64,000 nucleotides of DNA from Prunella strophiata (GCA_036583965.1 JAZBQD010000030.1:55987551-56051550), one strand, 5' to 3'; shown: positions 26,001-36,749, counted from the first letter of the stretch. Translations and numbers: made by a program. Notes: a model not told the origin generated them from the letters alone.

Positions 26001-29000
26001 GATGCACTAATAAGTAGAGTATAAATATTAACATTAGAGCCTCAACTGAAATGCACAACTCAATCACTAATAGTCTCCTCAGGTTGAGAAGAGTTTATAT
26101 AAGAAACAGAGGAGAGTGGTTTTAAATTAATACTCATGTTTCACTTGTAACTAATTAGTTCTTTTGTAAGTAGCTAATTAACTTAAATGTTTGGCTCAGG
26201 AGATCGAAATCCACTGGGGAAACAAAACCTGCTGGTTCTGCCACTTGTGGAGCTACTTTATTGTCTTAAATGTAGATATTCAAATATCTTTTACTTCCTT
26301 AAGCTAATAACATAGCATTAGATTTATGAGTGTAGGTGCTAAGAAATGAACATTAAGGTTGCAATTTTCAAAATGTTTTTAAAAGAGTCCAGTGGATGTA
26401 GCTTTATTGACTTATTTTGGTTTACTGAAGAGTAATTCTGCATAGTTTAACAGAAATCTCCACATCTGTACAGATTGCGATATTAGACTCTGGAATGTAG
26501 GCTTTTTCTTGAGATGGTGGGTTGGTCATCCAGACTAACAGCATTTTGATTTTGTTTGGTTATTTTTGTTTCTGTGATGTTACTTTCAAAACAGATACTC
26601 TGATGCCTAATTTGTGACTTGTAAAGTGGCTGAAAATATTGAAAAATCCAGCAGATGCAGGGAGTGGGAAATCAAATACATGTGGATGTTGGACTTAGAA
26701 GTTTACTGAAGCTCTTGCCTGCCTTGAAGGATGTTTCATGCCTCTTATCTTAAACTTTTTGTTGTTCTTTTGTTGTTAGTGGTGGAAAATAAGTATTTAA
26801 ACTTATGTTGGGAATTTTTAGCTTCCTGAGGGATAAAAAAATAAAAAGAATCATTCATAACAATATTCTGTTTCTTAAAATTCATTATGATTGCAAACAT
26901 GGAGGCATTAAAACTTCGGTGAGCTAATTTTTTTATTTTGGTAAGATACCTCAATCTGTTGATTACCAGTGATTGATTTAACAATGGATTAAATAAAGTT
27001 CAAATTTCAGATCAACATAGTGCTGTGCAATGAGCTTGCTGTTTGAATCTAAGGTTAGCTTTTACAGTGGTGCCTTTGTTCTTGGGTCTGCAGGGATCCC
27101 CAGGTTGTAGTGGCTTTAGGTGGAACTAAGAACTTGCTTCTGCTGAGCTGTTTGCAAATAAGGAAGCACTGAAGTTTAGCAAGCACTGATTTCAGTTAAT
27201 TAATAGCATCATATGAACTTTGTGACATCTCCTTAAGTGAATAGGAGTGACGTTAGACAGTCCTTGTTTTGCAGCTTTGTAACCCTGTAACCAAAGGAGA
27301 AGGTTAATTATGAAAAAAAACATTTCAGTATGGTTGTCTAAAGGGATTATGTGAAGTTGTGAATAGGGCATGACATACTTCACTTAATTTTGTTTCTCCT
27401 ATGGTAATTGCAACCACATCCATTTTTAATTGCCAGTTTTGTCAATGAATACTTGACAATTTTCTCCATAGCAGTGTTTGTTCATTGAACCAAATGAATA
27501 CAGCTTCTGAATTTCTCCAGTGGGAAGATCTGCATAGTCCCAGGGTGTTTCTCTGGTTTGTGTAATACACATCAAACATGGAATTTTTTGGTAAATGAAA
27601 TGTAAACTTAGATAAAGTTGGATTTTGTAGTTTTTCAAAACTGCTGCTTATTAGAGCTGACTGCCAAGAAAGAAAAGCTTGAAAGGCAATACCTTGGAGC
27701 CTGGCAGTGTAGAGACATTGGGACTGATCGTTACCTTTGGGATGCCATAATTTACAAAAAGAATCAAGTGAATAGTAAGCAAAAGAAAGTGAAGTGGCCC
27801 TAAACAAAAGGGTAGAAGTCTGATACGAAAGCTGCACAGGCACATGGGAGCTTGTTTGATGTGTGACTTGAACTCAAGTAACTTCATCTTGTAAGGTAGG
27901 TAAATTTGGCTGTGATACAGGTTTCATATTAGAGGCTGTGTTTCTAAAACCACATGTTTGTATTTTCTTAGAGCTACAGGATCCAACTACTTTGGAGCTG
28001 CTTGGCAGAATTGTTTGTACCTGGATTAATTTGTTCTTTGTCTTGTGTTTTGTAGGTTGAGATAAAAATGAAGAAGCCAGAGGCTGTAAGATGGGAGAAG
28101 CTGGAGGGCCAGGGAGATTCTCCTAAGTTAAAACAATTTACACCAGGTTTGTTTTCTGAACTATTTAGTATTAAATGGTTTATTTGTATTGAGTGAGTTA
28201 CAGTTAATAATAATAGTTTTGTGTTATTGTTTATAAAATCACAGTTTCATATTTGCAGTGAAAAGCCTAATAGTCTTGGTTTCACTGTCAAGAATTGACA
28301 AAAAGTCTGCAAGCCATTAGTGAAACATAGGTATTAAATTTAGTCATAACTTCTGTTAATCTGATTAATTGTTAAGGGTATATATATGCTTGTCATTAAT
28401 TCTGCTTATCTGCTTGGGTCCCTGTTTTGCAGTTCTGTACATGGCTAAGTGTGTGTGTTGTGGTTTAGGAATGGTGCCTCCCAATTCAGTGCCCCGTTGG
28501 GACTCTCCCGAAAGGACACTGTCAAGGTCTCACTCTCCTTTCCCCTCCCCTTTCTCACTGAAGTGGGATGGAGTTGAGAATTGGAGGCACAATAGGTGAA
28601 GGGTTGAGATAAAAACAGTTTACTTGAAACAGCAATTAAATTAGAAAACAAACAGTAACAGCAACAACATTAATAACAAAAGGCTACAAAAGAGAGAGTG
28701 ATTTACATGCAAAATGCACCAGTAGACCGAGGGTGACAGTCACCAGGGGATGGATGGCTTCCCCCTCCCAACACCTTTTTCTTGACTGGAAGCCCTTTGA
28801 TTCTTCTGGGATGCCGATTCTTCTGGGATGCCGGAGTCCCTTTCTCCCACCCCAGCTATGATCTGCCCTGGTGTAGAGTATCTTCCTGGCCATGCCCACT
28901 GAGCTTTAGGCCCCACCCCTCACTACTACTTCAAAAAACTAACTCTGTCCTGGCCAGACCCAGGACAGCAGTTGTTATGTTATGTGACCTGTTGCTTAAA

Positions 29001-30314
29001 TAATTATTGTTTCCCTAAGTATTGGATTTTGCTTGGAGACTAATACATTGGAGTTTTTCAATACAGATAAACATTGTCTTTGACAGAATTTGAATTTCCT
29101 GATGTATTGATTTCAGATTTTTTTTAAATATAGCTCAACTTATTCTATGGCTCTAGGCTGCTGTTTTGATTTTTTTTCTGTCAGCCAATATCTCTTTTTG
29201 ATATCAATTATCTGTATTGCTGTTGGCCAGCTTTTTTTGTGTGTGTTGGATAACAAAGTTACATAACTCTGTTTACCTAAAAATAAACTTCACATTTCTT
29301 AGTTTCCTTTATTTTTGTTTCTGCAATGCTTATAACAGTTCAGAGGAGTCCATTTGCATTTTCATGTCCCATTATCTCTGATTCATCAGGTATGTGTGTC
29401 TGTGTTCTCTGATACTCTCAAAGTTGTGAGAAAATGCTTAGTTAACTAACACTTCTGTTTTCAGATACCCAGCACTTATACCCATCATCGTCTCACTATA
29501 CAAGGAACTGGGACAAACTGGTAGTTGAAATCAAAGAAGAGGAGAAAAATGAGAAAGTTAGAAGGAGATGCTGCTTTAAATAAACTCTTCCAGCAAATCT
29601 ATTCAGATGGTACAGATGAAGTAAAACGTGCCATGAACAAATCATTCGTAAGTCTTCATTCTTTTCTCTGAAGAAACCTTTGACTTTTGCACACTGATAT
29701 GATTTACTAGACTTTGCATATGTTGGGAAAAGCCTCTGTAACCAAAATTTTGGGTCTGTAAATGAATAAATTTTGGCCATGGTTCTGTTGGAGATACTGA
29801 TAGAGCTACTCTCACTGAAAGCTACAGGGCTGTATGCTAATGTTGTGTCTCTTTAAGTCCAAGGTTGTGCTTTGTCACTGGTCTCTTCATTTTAATCAGT
29901 GTTATCAAAAGAAGTAGAGGTTTGGCTCATGTAGAGCTTGAAGGCTTGCCAGGGGGTGAAAGGATCTAATTCCTCTTGATTGCTTGAATCTAGTTTAATT
30001 TGTAGCCATCACAGGCAAGAGCGTGACTGACCCTTTAAAAGCTTCTTGTTAATGAAGCATCATCTCCCTTTGTCCAGTAGTGATAAAAGTACTGCTGGGC
30101 TGGAGATTATGGAATGATGGCTCTGTCAAATTTTATTTCATAGGTACACAATTTCTGTGTAATCACTACTGGAATGCTCAGCAAACTAAACAAGCTCTCT
30201 CTCATATTGCAGATGGAGTCTGGTGGCACAGTTCTGAGCACCAACTGGTCTGATGTTGGTAAAAGGAAGGTAGAAGTAAATCCTCCTGATGACGTGGAAT
30301 GGAAAAAATTCTAA
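5003..30314 (+). CDS. SUGT1: SUGT1 (SGT1 homolog, HSP90 co-chaperone), 13 coding exons
   Basis: SGT1 is an HSP90 co-chaperone that links HSP90 to SKP1/SCF ubiquitin ligases, kinetochore assembly and NLR immune receptors. Coding exons by GT-AG junctions: 5003-5049, 5130-5175, 8600-8690, 9361-9430, 9749-9819, 13877-13930, 15669-15685, 16749-16783, 17203-17299, 18298-18405, 28056-28146, 29465-29647, 30213-30314. All phases agree except in exon 12. With one base removed there the protein would be 336 residues (human is 333 in the short isoform, from memory). Domains: TPR about 17-126 ([33 protein letters not shown]), CS about 141-235 ([40 protein letters not shown]) and SGS about 247-336 ([16 protein letters not shown]). 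The ATG at 5003 has a strong Kozak context (G at -3 and +4). As written, exon 12 has a one-base insertion at 29554-29557 that gives TAA at 29581 and a 281-residue product. Confidence 0.95.
5130..5175 (+). CDS. SUGT1: SUGT1 coding exon 2
   Basis: 46 nt between ttggcag and gtgagg. Encodes [15 protein letters not shown], which corresponds to human FSDALIDEDPQAAL. Ends in phase 0. It sits only 80 bp after exon 1, inside the CpG island. Confidence 0.92.
5459..5486 (+). repeat. poly(T) run (28)
   Basis: Mononucleotide T tract in SUGT1 intron 2. Confidence 0.95.
5570..5735 (+). mobile_element. CR1 LINE 3'-end fragment
   Basis: Diverged CR1 tail in + orientation. Landmarks are CCCATGGACGTGGTAGTGTC, CATCACTGGAGATTTTCAAG, GATCAGATGATCCTTTGAGG and TCCTTTCCAACCTGG. 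It lies in SUGT1 intron 2 in the gene's sense orientation. Confidence 0.8.
8600..8690 (+). CDS. SUGT1: SUGT1 coding exon 3
   Basis: 91 nt after gtttacag and before gtaaca. Encodes the first TPR motif ([20 protein letters not shown], then [10 protein letters not shown]). Phase 0 in, phase 1 out. Confidence 0.96.
9361..9430 (+). CDS. SUGT1: SUGT1 coding exon 4
   Basis: 70 nt after ttcaacag and before gtatgt. Encodes [19 protein letters not shown] and LLRKG of the second TPR. Phase 1 in, phase 2 out. Confidence 0.96.
9749..9819 (+). CDS. SUGT1: SUGT1 coding exon 5
   Basis: 71 nt after gtgtcag and before gtaagt. Encodes [20 protein letters not shown] and QRLD of the third TPR. Phase 2 in, phase 1 out. 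Confidence 0.96.
9820..13876 (+). other. SUGT1: SUGT1 intron 5
   Basis: 4.1 kb A/T-rich intron. The only repeat suspected is a diverged, inverted CR1 scrap at about 12895-12990, plus a T run near 12345-12361. The ORF at 11243-11521 is short and unrecognised. Confidence 0.85.
12895..12990 (-). mobile_element. possible CR1 fragment, inverted
   Basis: The segment CTCTTTGGGCAGCCTGCTTC, then TTTGCCCATTCTTTTGGTAA, resembles the reverse complement of the CR1 3' region that reads GGGCAGCCTGTTCC. The match is short and diverged, so this is a tentative call. Confidence 0.45.
13877..13930 (+). CDS. SUGT1: SUGT1 coding exon 6
   Basis: 54 nt after cttctag and before gtaaga. Encodes [18 protein letters not shown] (human ends in WIKRCQEAQNG). 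This is the end of the TPR region. Phase 1 in and out. Confidence 0.95.
15669..15685 (+). CDS. SUGT1: SUGT1 microexon 7 (17 nt)
   Basis: A 17-nt exon between ttttccag and gtaaga that completes codon GCA and adds SQSDS. It is needed arithmetically: without it exon 8 is read in the wrong frame and an in-frame TGA appears at the start of exon 9. It lies in the variable linker between the TPR and CS domains, where human SGT1 isoforms differ. Confidence 0.78.
16749..16783 (+). CDS. SUGT1: SUGT1 coding exon 8
   Basis: 35 nt after caactag and before gtaagt. Encodes [11 protein letters not shown] plus two bases of a Lys codon, leading into the conserved KYDWYQ of the CS domain. Human has SKIKYDWYQ at this point. 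Confidence 0.88.
17203..17299 (+). CDS. SUGT1: SUGT1 coding exon 9 (CS domain start)
   Basis: 97 nt after tttttcaag and before gtgatt. Encodes [20 protein letters not shown] and [12 protein letters not shown], the N-terminal half of the HSP90-binding CS (p23-like) domain. Phase 2 in, phase 0 out. Confidence 0.97.
18298..18405 (+). CDS. SUGT1: SUGT1 coding exon 10 (CS domain)
   Basis: 108 nt after ttttaatag and before gtaagc. Encodes [20 protein letters not shown] and [16 protein letters not shown]. Phase 0 in and out. Very close to human SGT1. Confidence 0.97.
18406..28055 (+). other. SUGT1: SUGT1 intron 10
   Basis: The largest SUGT1 intron, 9.65 kb. It is A/T-rich, with a CR1 fragment at 24751-24905 and a C10 run at 25978-25987. 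No nested gene or further exon could be supported; the many ORFs are short and on both strands. Confidence 0.85.
24751..24905 (+). mobile_element. CR1 LINE fragment
   Basis: The run TCTGGAGTACCATGTCCCAT, then AGTGCAAGAAAGGCACCGAT, CTGCCAAGATGGTCAGGTGG and GGAGAAGCTGAGGAATTAGG matches the region near the end of CR1 ORF2 (consensus of the type TCTGGAGTACTGTGTCCAG). + orientation, diverged and truncated at both ends. Confidence 0.8.
28056..28146 (+). CDS. SUGT1: SUGT1 coding exon 11
   Basis: 91 nt after gttttgtag and before gtttgt. Encodes [20 protein letters not shown] and [10 protein letters not shown]: the end of the CS domain and start of the SGS linker. Phase 0 in, phase 1 out. Confidence 0.96.
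28456..28970 (-). mobile_element. Avian endogenous-retrovirus solo LTR, antisense in SUGT1 intron 11
   Basis: A block of about 515 bp starts TGTTGTGGTTTAGGAATGGT and ends AGGACAGCA on the + strand. Read on the - strand it starts TGCTGTCCTGGGTCTGGCCA and ends CCTAAACCACAACA, the TG...CA form of a common passerine-type LTR as I remember it. It contains a 17-bp tandem duplication (two copies of GATTCTTCTGGGATGCC at 28801-28834, approximate). No retroviral coding region adjoins it, so it is a solo LTR. I see no clean target-site duplication. It begins 310 bp after exon 11. Confidence 0.75.
29339..29389 (+). other. SUGT1: candidate SUGT1 cassette exon, 51 nt
   Basis: This interval in intron 11 has a good acceptor (cttataacag) and a consensus donor (CAG|gtatgt). 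Its length is divisible by three and it has no stop in the required phase-1 frame, so it would add 17 residues. Human SGT1 has no matching segment that I remember, and exon 11 to exon 12 joins colinearly without it. It is therefore an optional or chance exon. Confidence 0.35.
29465..29647 (+). CDS. SUGT1: SUGT1 coding exon 12 (SGS domain) with a one-base insertion
   Basis: 183 nt after gttttcag and before gtaagt. It encodes [20 protein letters not shown] and [11 protein letters not shown], then loses frame. An extra base within AAAG at 29554-29557 shifts the reading so that TAA occurs at 29581-29583. In the +1-corrected frame the rest of the exon matches human SGT1 ([27 protein letters not shown]). 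The exon should be 182 nt to keep phase with exon 13. Flanking splice sites and codon content look intact, which suggests an assembly error or a rare allele rather than an old pseudogene. Confidence 0.93.
30213..30314 (+). CDS. SUGT1: SUGT1 coding exon 13 (terminal)
   Basis: Follows tattgcag. Encodes [20 protein letters not shown] and [13 protein letters not shown], then TAA at 30312-30314. Human ends in MEWKKY. This is the most conserved part of the SGS domain. Confidence 0.97.
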   Translation: MESGGTVLSTNWSDVGKRKVEVNPPDDVEWKKF

Positions 30315-30750
30315 TCCTATTTCTGATCTTTACCATCTATGTGTTGCCATAGTCATGTACTGACCACTATGTATGGACATAGCATTCTTGGATTCAAAGC
30401 ACTGAATGTTCCCTTGAAAACAGGAATTGTCTGTACATTATGCGTGCTTTAGAAATTCCTTCATCTGCAGATCTTAAAGATATATTCAAGAGTGGAACCC
30501 TATTTTCATCATCTGTCTTAATTTCTGGGAATTGAGTCCATCAGTCCAAATTTTCTACCACCTTTATCAGCTCTCCTCTTTGGGATAGGGTGATCTCTAA
30601 TGGCGGGTCAGGATTATTGCCTTACACCTGGTATTTCTGTTCAATAACTTATTAGATCTTGGCAATTTTGGGTAAAAAACACTTTTCACAACAGTGTTAA
30701 AATTGTTTGCTCCTTAACTCTGCTAAATAAAACTGTAAATACAACTTTTT
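30315..30750 (+). other. SUGT1: SUGT1 3'UTR and poly(A) signal
   Basis: About 420 bp of non-coding sequence after the stop leads to AATAAA at 30726-30731, followed by a T-rich stretch at 30745-30795. The end at about 30750 is inferred from the hexamer. Confidence 0.7.
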
Positions 30751-31287
30751 CTATAAGGAAGCTGCTTTATTTTATTTTTAGTATTGTTTTATTTTTTGAT
30801 AGGGGAATCACTTAAAGCATAGTAGGTAAGGATAAGGTAAGGTTGTGAACGTACTGCTTCAAAAGAAAAGCTGGCATGCATAGGAGCAAAATGTGCATTC
30901 AGTGAAGAGGATGAGATTACTGTTCTTGATGCAGCCACAAAACACCCTCTTTGGAATCAATCCACCTCTGTGATAAGTTGAACTGTAGTCACAGTCAAGG
31001 AAGATAGCAATTTGTTGTGACTGGAAATTTTTACAGAAAAGTAGGTCCTCTGTCTGCCTTCTAAATTCAAAATAAATTTACCTGGAATCAAAGCCAGCAA
31101 GCAGTTGCTTTAAGTTGCATAGTTTCTGAATAATAGAAACTGTTTAAAGAACAACTTGTATATCCTTAATTGTTTCCATTAGTGCAGCTTTATTGTCATG
31201 ATCAAATTGTAAATAACAACAGAGAAAAATAATTGAGAATCGATGTACTGTCTGTGCTTGTACTTCCTGAATACAAGTTTGCAGGGA

Positions 31288-31416
31288 CCTAGAGATGCTC
31301 AGAAGCCATCTGGATATGCTCCTGGGCACCTGGCTCGAGATAGCCCTTCTTGAGTGAGGGGCTGGACAAGGCCACTTCCAGGGGTGCCTTCCAACCTCAG
31401 CCTTTCTGTGATTCCA
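31288..31416 (+). mobile_element. CR1 LINE 3'-end fragment
   Basis: CR1 tail in + orientation: TGCTCCTGGGCACCTGGCTC, then GAGGGGCTGGACAAGGCCAC, GGTGCCTTCCAACCTCAGCC and a final TCTGTGATTCC. 5'-truncated. Confidence 0.85.
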
Positions 31417-33220
31417 TGAGAGATGAACTCAGAAGGTTGTGCTAAATGTGCCGTGTCCGTGTGCCACTGTCTCTTGGGGATTCAGAGATAGCCAAATGTT
31501 CTGTCATCATAGAAACACCATGAATTGCAAATATTGACAGCACCATGGAAGCCACTTCATTCCTTGCTAACCATTGGATGCTGTTTTAAGTTTGCTACTT
31601 TTCCTTGCTTTCCTAATTATGTGGGGTTTTCCAGACCATTTGTTATTCTGCCTGTTGTCTTTGTATTGGACGTGTTATTTTCCTACAGTGTCAATTGGAT
31701 GAGCTTGGTAAAAGAGAAAGGCTGTTAGAACAGGTGTTTTTAATAGGATGAGTGAAGTCTGCAGCTGTTAGGTATTAAATGATGATTGAAAATTAAAGAG
31801 GAGGAAGGAAGGATATATTCTGTTCCTCCTGAGGAATAGGAACCTAGATATTGCAGGGATGCTGGGAAAGTGCAGTGGCTTTTTCCCCACTACTGTTACT
31901 ATGCCTGTGCAGTAGAGAGACACCAAGGCTTTAAAATCTTACAAAGGTTAAAAAGAGAGGGGGTTTTTGGGTGTAGACTATGACTACAAGTCTTGACATA
32001 ATTGCAGTTCTTGATGCACTGAGATCATGATGATGCAGTGCAGGCTGGGCAGTGGTTTGTTTTGCCTCACTTCTGGCTTGAGAATTGATATATGTTTTCC
32101 AAAGTTCAAATTTGATAACCTTCAGAACCGAATGTGACCCTGCTGTTCCAATGCAATGAGCCGAGGTGGATTGGATTTAGGAAGGGTTTTTAAATGTGCC
32201 TTACCATTTGGCATTTACTGAACAGTGTCTGCTTCTTGGAAGTTTCTCAAAGCATGAACTTGGGACATGTTTCAGAGAAGAATTTTTAGCTTTGGTGTGA
32301 GGCTTTTCTTGACCTTCAGAGAATTCTGAGTAGCTGGTTGCTCGATATGCAGAGCATTTGCCCATCCATATGGGATGCTAACATTGGAGTTGATTTGATT
32401 TGGAATAGGTACTTGAACTCCACTCTCCCAGATAAATGTTTTACCACTTTTTATTTATGCACAAAAGCATTTCTTTCTTTTTAGTGTAAAGGAAGACAAA
32501 TGTCTGAGTGCTTCACTTTGTCACAAAATTGGGTTCTTGTCTCTGGGCCAGCCTTGCTTTATAAATGTCATTCAGAGTACTTAACAGAGCTCAGAAAAGG
32601 CTTGCTGTGGGGAAAAGCCTAGGTAAAAATCTCTTAAATATAAATTAAAAAGTAATTTGAAGATGTTTTCTGCCAATCAAGTTGCTCTTACTTACAGAAG
32701 AGAACGTAGCAGAGGTTCCTTTGTCTTTTGCTTACTGGAAGACCATGGGAGCATTATGTCAGATAAACACAATATATTCTTGTATTAAGTGGGTACTGTT
32801 TCACTGCTTTGAGATTCAATTCACTTAGCTTAAGGCAAAAAGTAAAATTAAATGCATTGCTACTTACATACTCTTGAGGCATATGTAATGCAAATATAAT
32901 GCTTTAGCTTCAGGCTAAAACTTGTAGCAATCAAGTGGTAGAGCTCCCTGTCCATCTCAATTCTGTAAACCAAGTTTGCAGGTCTAGACATAATTCCAGC
33001 ATGTTTCTGAGCACAGGCAGATAATCTGTGGGTGTTCTTCCTTCAAGTTAAGGTTAATCAATTAGCATGTCTTGTTGCCTTATAGGTAGAGGGGAATGTG
33101 TGTGGGGGAGAGGTGCTGGTTTTTTGTTTGGAGGGGATTGGATTAAATCAGTAGGCAAAATTTCCTTAGGAAGCTGGGGAGGAAGGTGCTTCATGAACAG
33201 TGTGTTTTGTCTTGTTCAAA

Positions 33221-33236
33221 ACACACACACACACAC
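33221..33236 (+). repeat. (AC)8 microsatellite
   Basis: Short dinucleotide repeat, preceded by AAA and followed by AAAA. Confidence 0.9.
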
Positions 33237-33879
33237 AAAATGGTACCAGAAGCTGTAGATCAAGAGAATGCTAGCAGTAGCTTGGGCGTTGAATAGAGGT
33301 TCTGGGAAAAAAAAAACAAAAAACAGTGACAAAGGGAATTTCCTTTGGGACTGGAGAGGGTGAGTGGAATATGTAGCAGCACTGATAATGAGTTGGCTGG
33401 AGGAAGGGAACTGCCTGCAAGGACAGAGTGGATGATGTTTTAATTGCATTCAGACTGCTTGAGGGTTTTTTCCCAAGCCTTGTGGTCATCTGTACATAGT
33501 ACTGTCTGGAAGACCAAGGCAGTGTCACCTCAGTGCTCTGATGTGATGACCTCAGTGATTTGTGTACTGATGGAAATACTGGAAGAGGACAGCAAGATGT
33601 AACAGTTCCCATTTAATACCATAGATTAGATTGCTCTCTGCTCCTGCTCTTGGGGAAGATGCCTGCTGCAGGTTAGGGCTGCCTCTCTCATCTTTGATAT
33701 ATGTGCTTGTGAAAGACCAGTTTGTAGATGTATATTTGTAAAAGGCCAGCTGAGCCTCTCAGAAGCAGAGGATGGTGCTCCTGGTTCAGTCTCTTTTGCC
33801 CTTTCTGAGCAGAGATTCTGTCCACTCAGACATGTCAATCAGCAATCAGTTCATTGCCAACTGTAGTTTCATGCTTCAC

Positions 33880-33882
<3 letters not shown>

Positions 33883-33925
<43 letters not shown>
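33883..33925 (+). repeat. poly(T) run (43)
   Basis: Pure T tract, the longest mononucleotide run in the window. It could be a microsatellite or the A-tail of a minus-strand retroposed sequence, but nothing recognisable adjoins it. Confidence 0.95.
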
Positions 33926-36749
33926 CCTTGCACTGCATGGAACAAGCTGATTACTCTGTTCTTCACTGAAACTTTCTTCGAATTTTTTTGTGCTGCAGTA
34001 GGAGTGAAGTGTTACCTGGAAGGTAAAAGCCAGATCGTCCCATGCCTCCCAGCTGTTTTTTGCTTTCTCAATGTAGATACAAGTGGAGGATGATTGCTGT
34101 ATGAAAAAGGACAAAGGATTCATTTGTTTTAAGTGGGGAGAAAGGAAACTGTAGATTCAGTAAAAAGACTCCTCCTGTCTTCCCATCACTGGCTTTCAAT
34201 CTATTTAACCATATGAGATTGCTCCCTGTTTTCCATCTCTTTTTCACCAGCCTGAATTTATCCCCTTTTTCTGCTCTAATCTGCTCTGCCATTCTAATCC
34301 TCCTAGTAAAATCACATGGGTAATTAAGTTTTAAGTATAGTGGAACTGCAGCGCTGTGACAAACATACACCCACCTGTGGTGGGAGACCTGTTGATGACA
34401 AACTCATTCCTCTTCTCCTTCCCTAAACTTTGGCCAAAGGAAAGCTTTCAGTTGTTTTCTGCTGGGCCCAGGGTCAGATTCAAGGAACACCCTACTCCAT
34501 ACTTCCCCAAATGCTGACATATTGTAACCTCTTTAATGTGCCAAGGTATTACGTTTGTGATGGCAGTGAGAAACTTACTACTTTTTACTAGTAGTAAATA
34601 GTGCACAGTAGTGAAAGGATCACTGTGGATGGTTAGAGCTGGAGTCTAAGCCACAACTGCAGGGAATATAATGACATCTTTTGGCACTGTTGGCTTTTTG
34701 GTTTTACTGCCATCCATCCCTGTGTTGTCTCAGAACTTTTCCTTCAAAAACAGTTTTTGAAAGAAAGGTTAGTTTTTTCCTACCTTGCTGCAGCATGAGA
34801 TCTTTACTTTTCTCTCTTTGAATCTGATACGAAGGTAAATAGGAATTTGCTTGCTTGAAGCTTGAGTTGGAGAAGGCATTTTTTTGCCTATCTTTTGGAA
34901 ATAGATAAACATTATGGTCACTGTGGCTTTTGTGGCATGGTGTGTACAGACATGTTCTTGAGATGTACATGCTGTGTGTGACAGCTCTACATCCATGAGC
35001 AGGATGCTTTTTATTACTTCTTAAATGCTTTGTGACTGCCTATAGAAAGCAAATGATTACAAGCTTTTGTTAAGAAGAATTAATTTTGTTAAGTATGTGC
35101 AGACATGGAAATCACCAAAGTTGGTTTTGTGTCTTCAGAAGGAGGCTTTTTTTGGGGGACACAGAAGGAAGCAGATGACAGGTTGCCTCAAGATGTAAAA
35201 CAGAGCAACAGTCTAGTTCAGACATACACACAGTCACATTCGTCTCTCTTTGCCTCCAGTGTTTCACTTGCTGATGCCCTTTTCCTCTTCAGTCAGTTCT
35301 TGAACTAGTATGTGAAAGAATTGTTACACCTTCTACATTGAAAAAAGCACAGAAAGCAACTGGGTTTTTTAATGTGTTTGTTTAATCTGCAGTAAAAAAA
35401 AAAAAAGGAAAACTGACTTCTCTAAGCATATGATAGATGTACTTCTAAAACAACATAATGATCAAGGTCATTTTCAGTTTAAAAAGCAGAAACTCAAATT
35501 TAACAGGCCTTGAAATCCCACTTTAAGAAGTTTATAATTTAAATATTTCAAAGCAAGTCTGTGCTTCAGATTAAGGGAAGGTGAAGTTTATACTAAAAAG
35601 CTACAATAGAACAAAATACTGAATTCTACTCTCATCTTATTCTCATTTAACACTTTGCTTTTTAGATATGCAGTTTAGCATTCCACATGAGGTTGTCTTT
35701 ATTTTTTTTAAGCCACGATTATGTCAAATTAATTCCCTTTTTCTGTGTGTCATGCAGTGTTAATAATATTACTGGGCTTGCAACATCTCAAGAGTTGTTT
35801 AGTCACAAAAGTGAATGCTCCAGAAAGCAGACTTTAAAAAAAGCTGAACCATTTTGTTAATAAAGATGATGTAGATGGCTCCATAAACTTGGAGGTAAGG
35901 GTTCAAGATACATAGTATGGATAAAGGTGGTGTGATACCACTATTTTTGTTTTTCAAGGCTAGAAATACTAAGTTGTTCCACCTTTGAGTATTTCAGCTT
36001 AGTACCTTCCTTAGAGATCTCATGTGTAATGGGATCAGTCCCAATAATTGCAGAGTTTGCCTTAGCAAAAAGGGCAAGGTGAGAAAGGAGAGAAAAAACA
36101 AGGGCTTTTCTTTTTTCCCCTGCCTTCTGGTAAACAGTTTCTCTTGTGGGGAAGGGATGTGAGCTTCAGCAAAGCTAAAGGAGCTGGTGTGAATGGCTGC
36201 CATCCATGTGAAATAAAGAGGGGTTGTAATCTTGTGTCAAACGTGTCTAGTTCAAGGATTTATAAATAACAGTGACTGTTGTAGATTCTGAAGGGTCTTG
36301 AGACTCCTTGGTCTGTAACTGCATGTAAATACTTGTGCTGTAGTAGCTGGATAGCAGATACTTGTTAGACACTACAGTGGTATCATGGATACAGGATTCT
36401 TGATGCTGGGGCTTCTTTGATGTTGGGATGTGCGAAGGGTTTTGATTCTGTGGCCACTCACATTCCCTTCCACAGCCCCTTTTCCTGCTGTTTGTTTCCG
36501 ATTTAGCACAATGTGCGCTTTCCCGTGTCCCCTGGAGCAGCTTTGTGGGAAAGGTATGCTGTAATTGGTTTATAACCATTCATAATGACCTGGCAACTCT
36601 GAATAGCAACAGGGAGCAACTTAACTTGTGATTTATTTAAGCTAGCTACATGGATTAAAGGCACTCCCAAGTGTACAAGTTGAGCTAGTTGCTTAATTGG
36701 GTGTAAATTTTCACATATAGCTTGGAAAGAGAGGCGTTTGTTTTGAAAG

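Larger units (their letters stand above)
30751..36749. other. intergenic region between convergent SUGT1 and CNMD
   Basis: Six kb without a recognisable gene. It contains a CR1 tail (31288-31416), an (AC)8 at 33221-33236 and a 43-base T run at 33883-33925. ORFs are below about 115 residues, occur on both strands and have no recognisable similarity. Confidence 0.7.

Noticed and set aside
29465..30314. SUGT1 as a pseudogene because of the frameshift
   Set aside because: All introns, splice sites and conserved residues are otherwise intact, so a processed or old pseudogene does not fit; an error or allele is likelier.
33626..34370. ORFs around the T43 run
   Set aside because: Their length comes partly from poly-Phe or poly-Lys read through the T run; no protein similarity.
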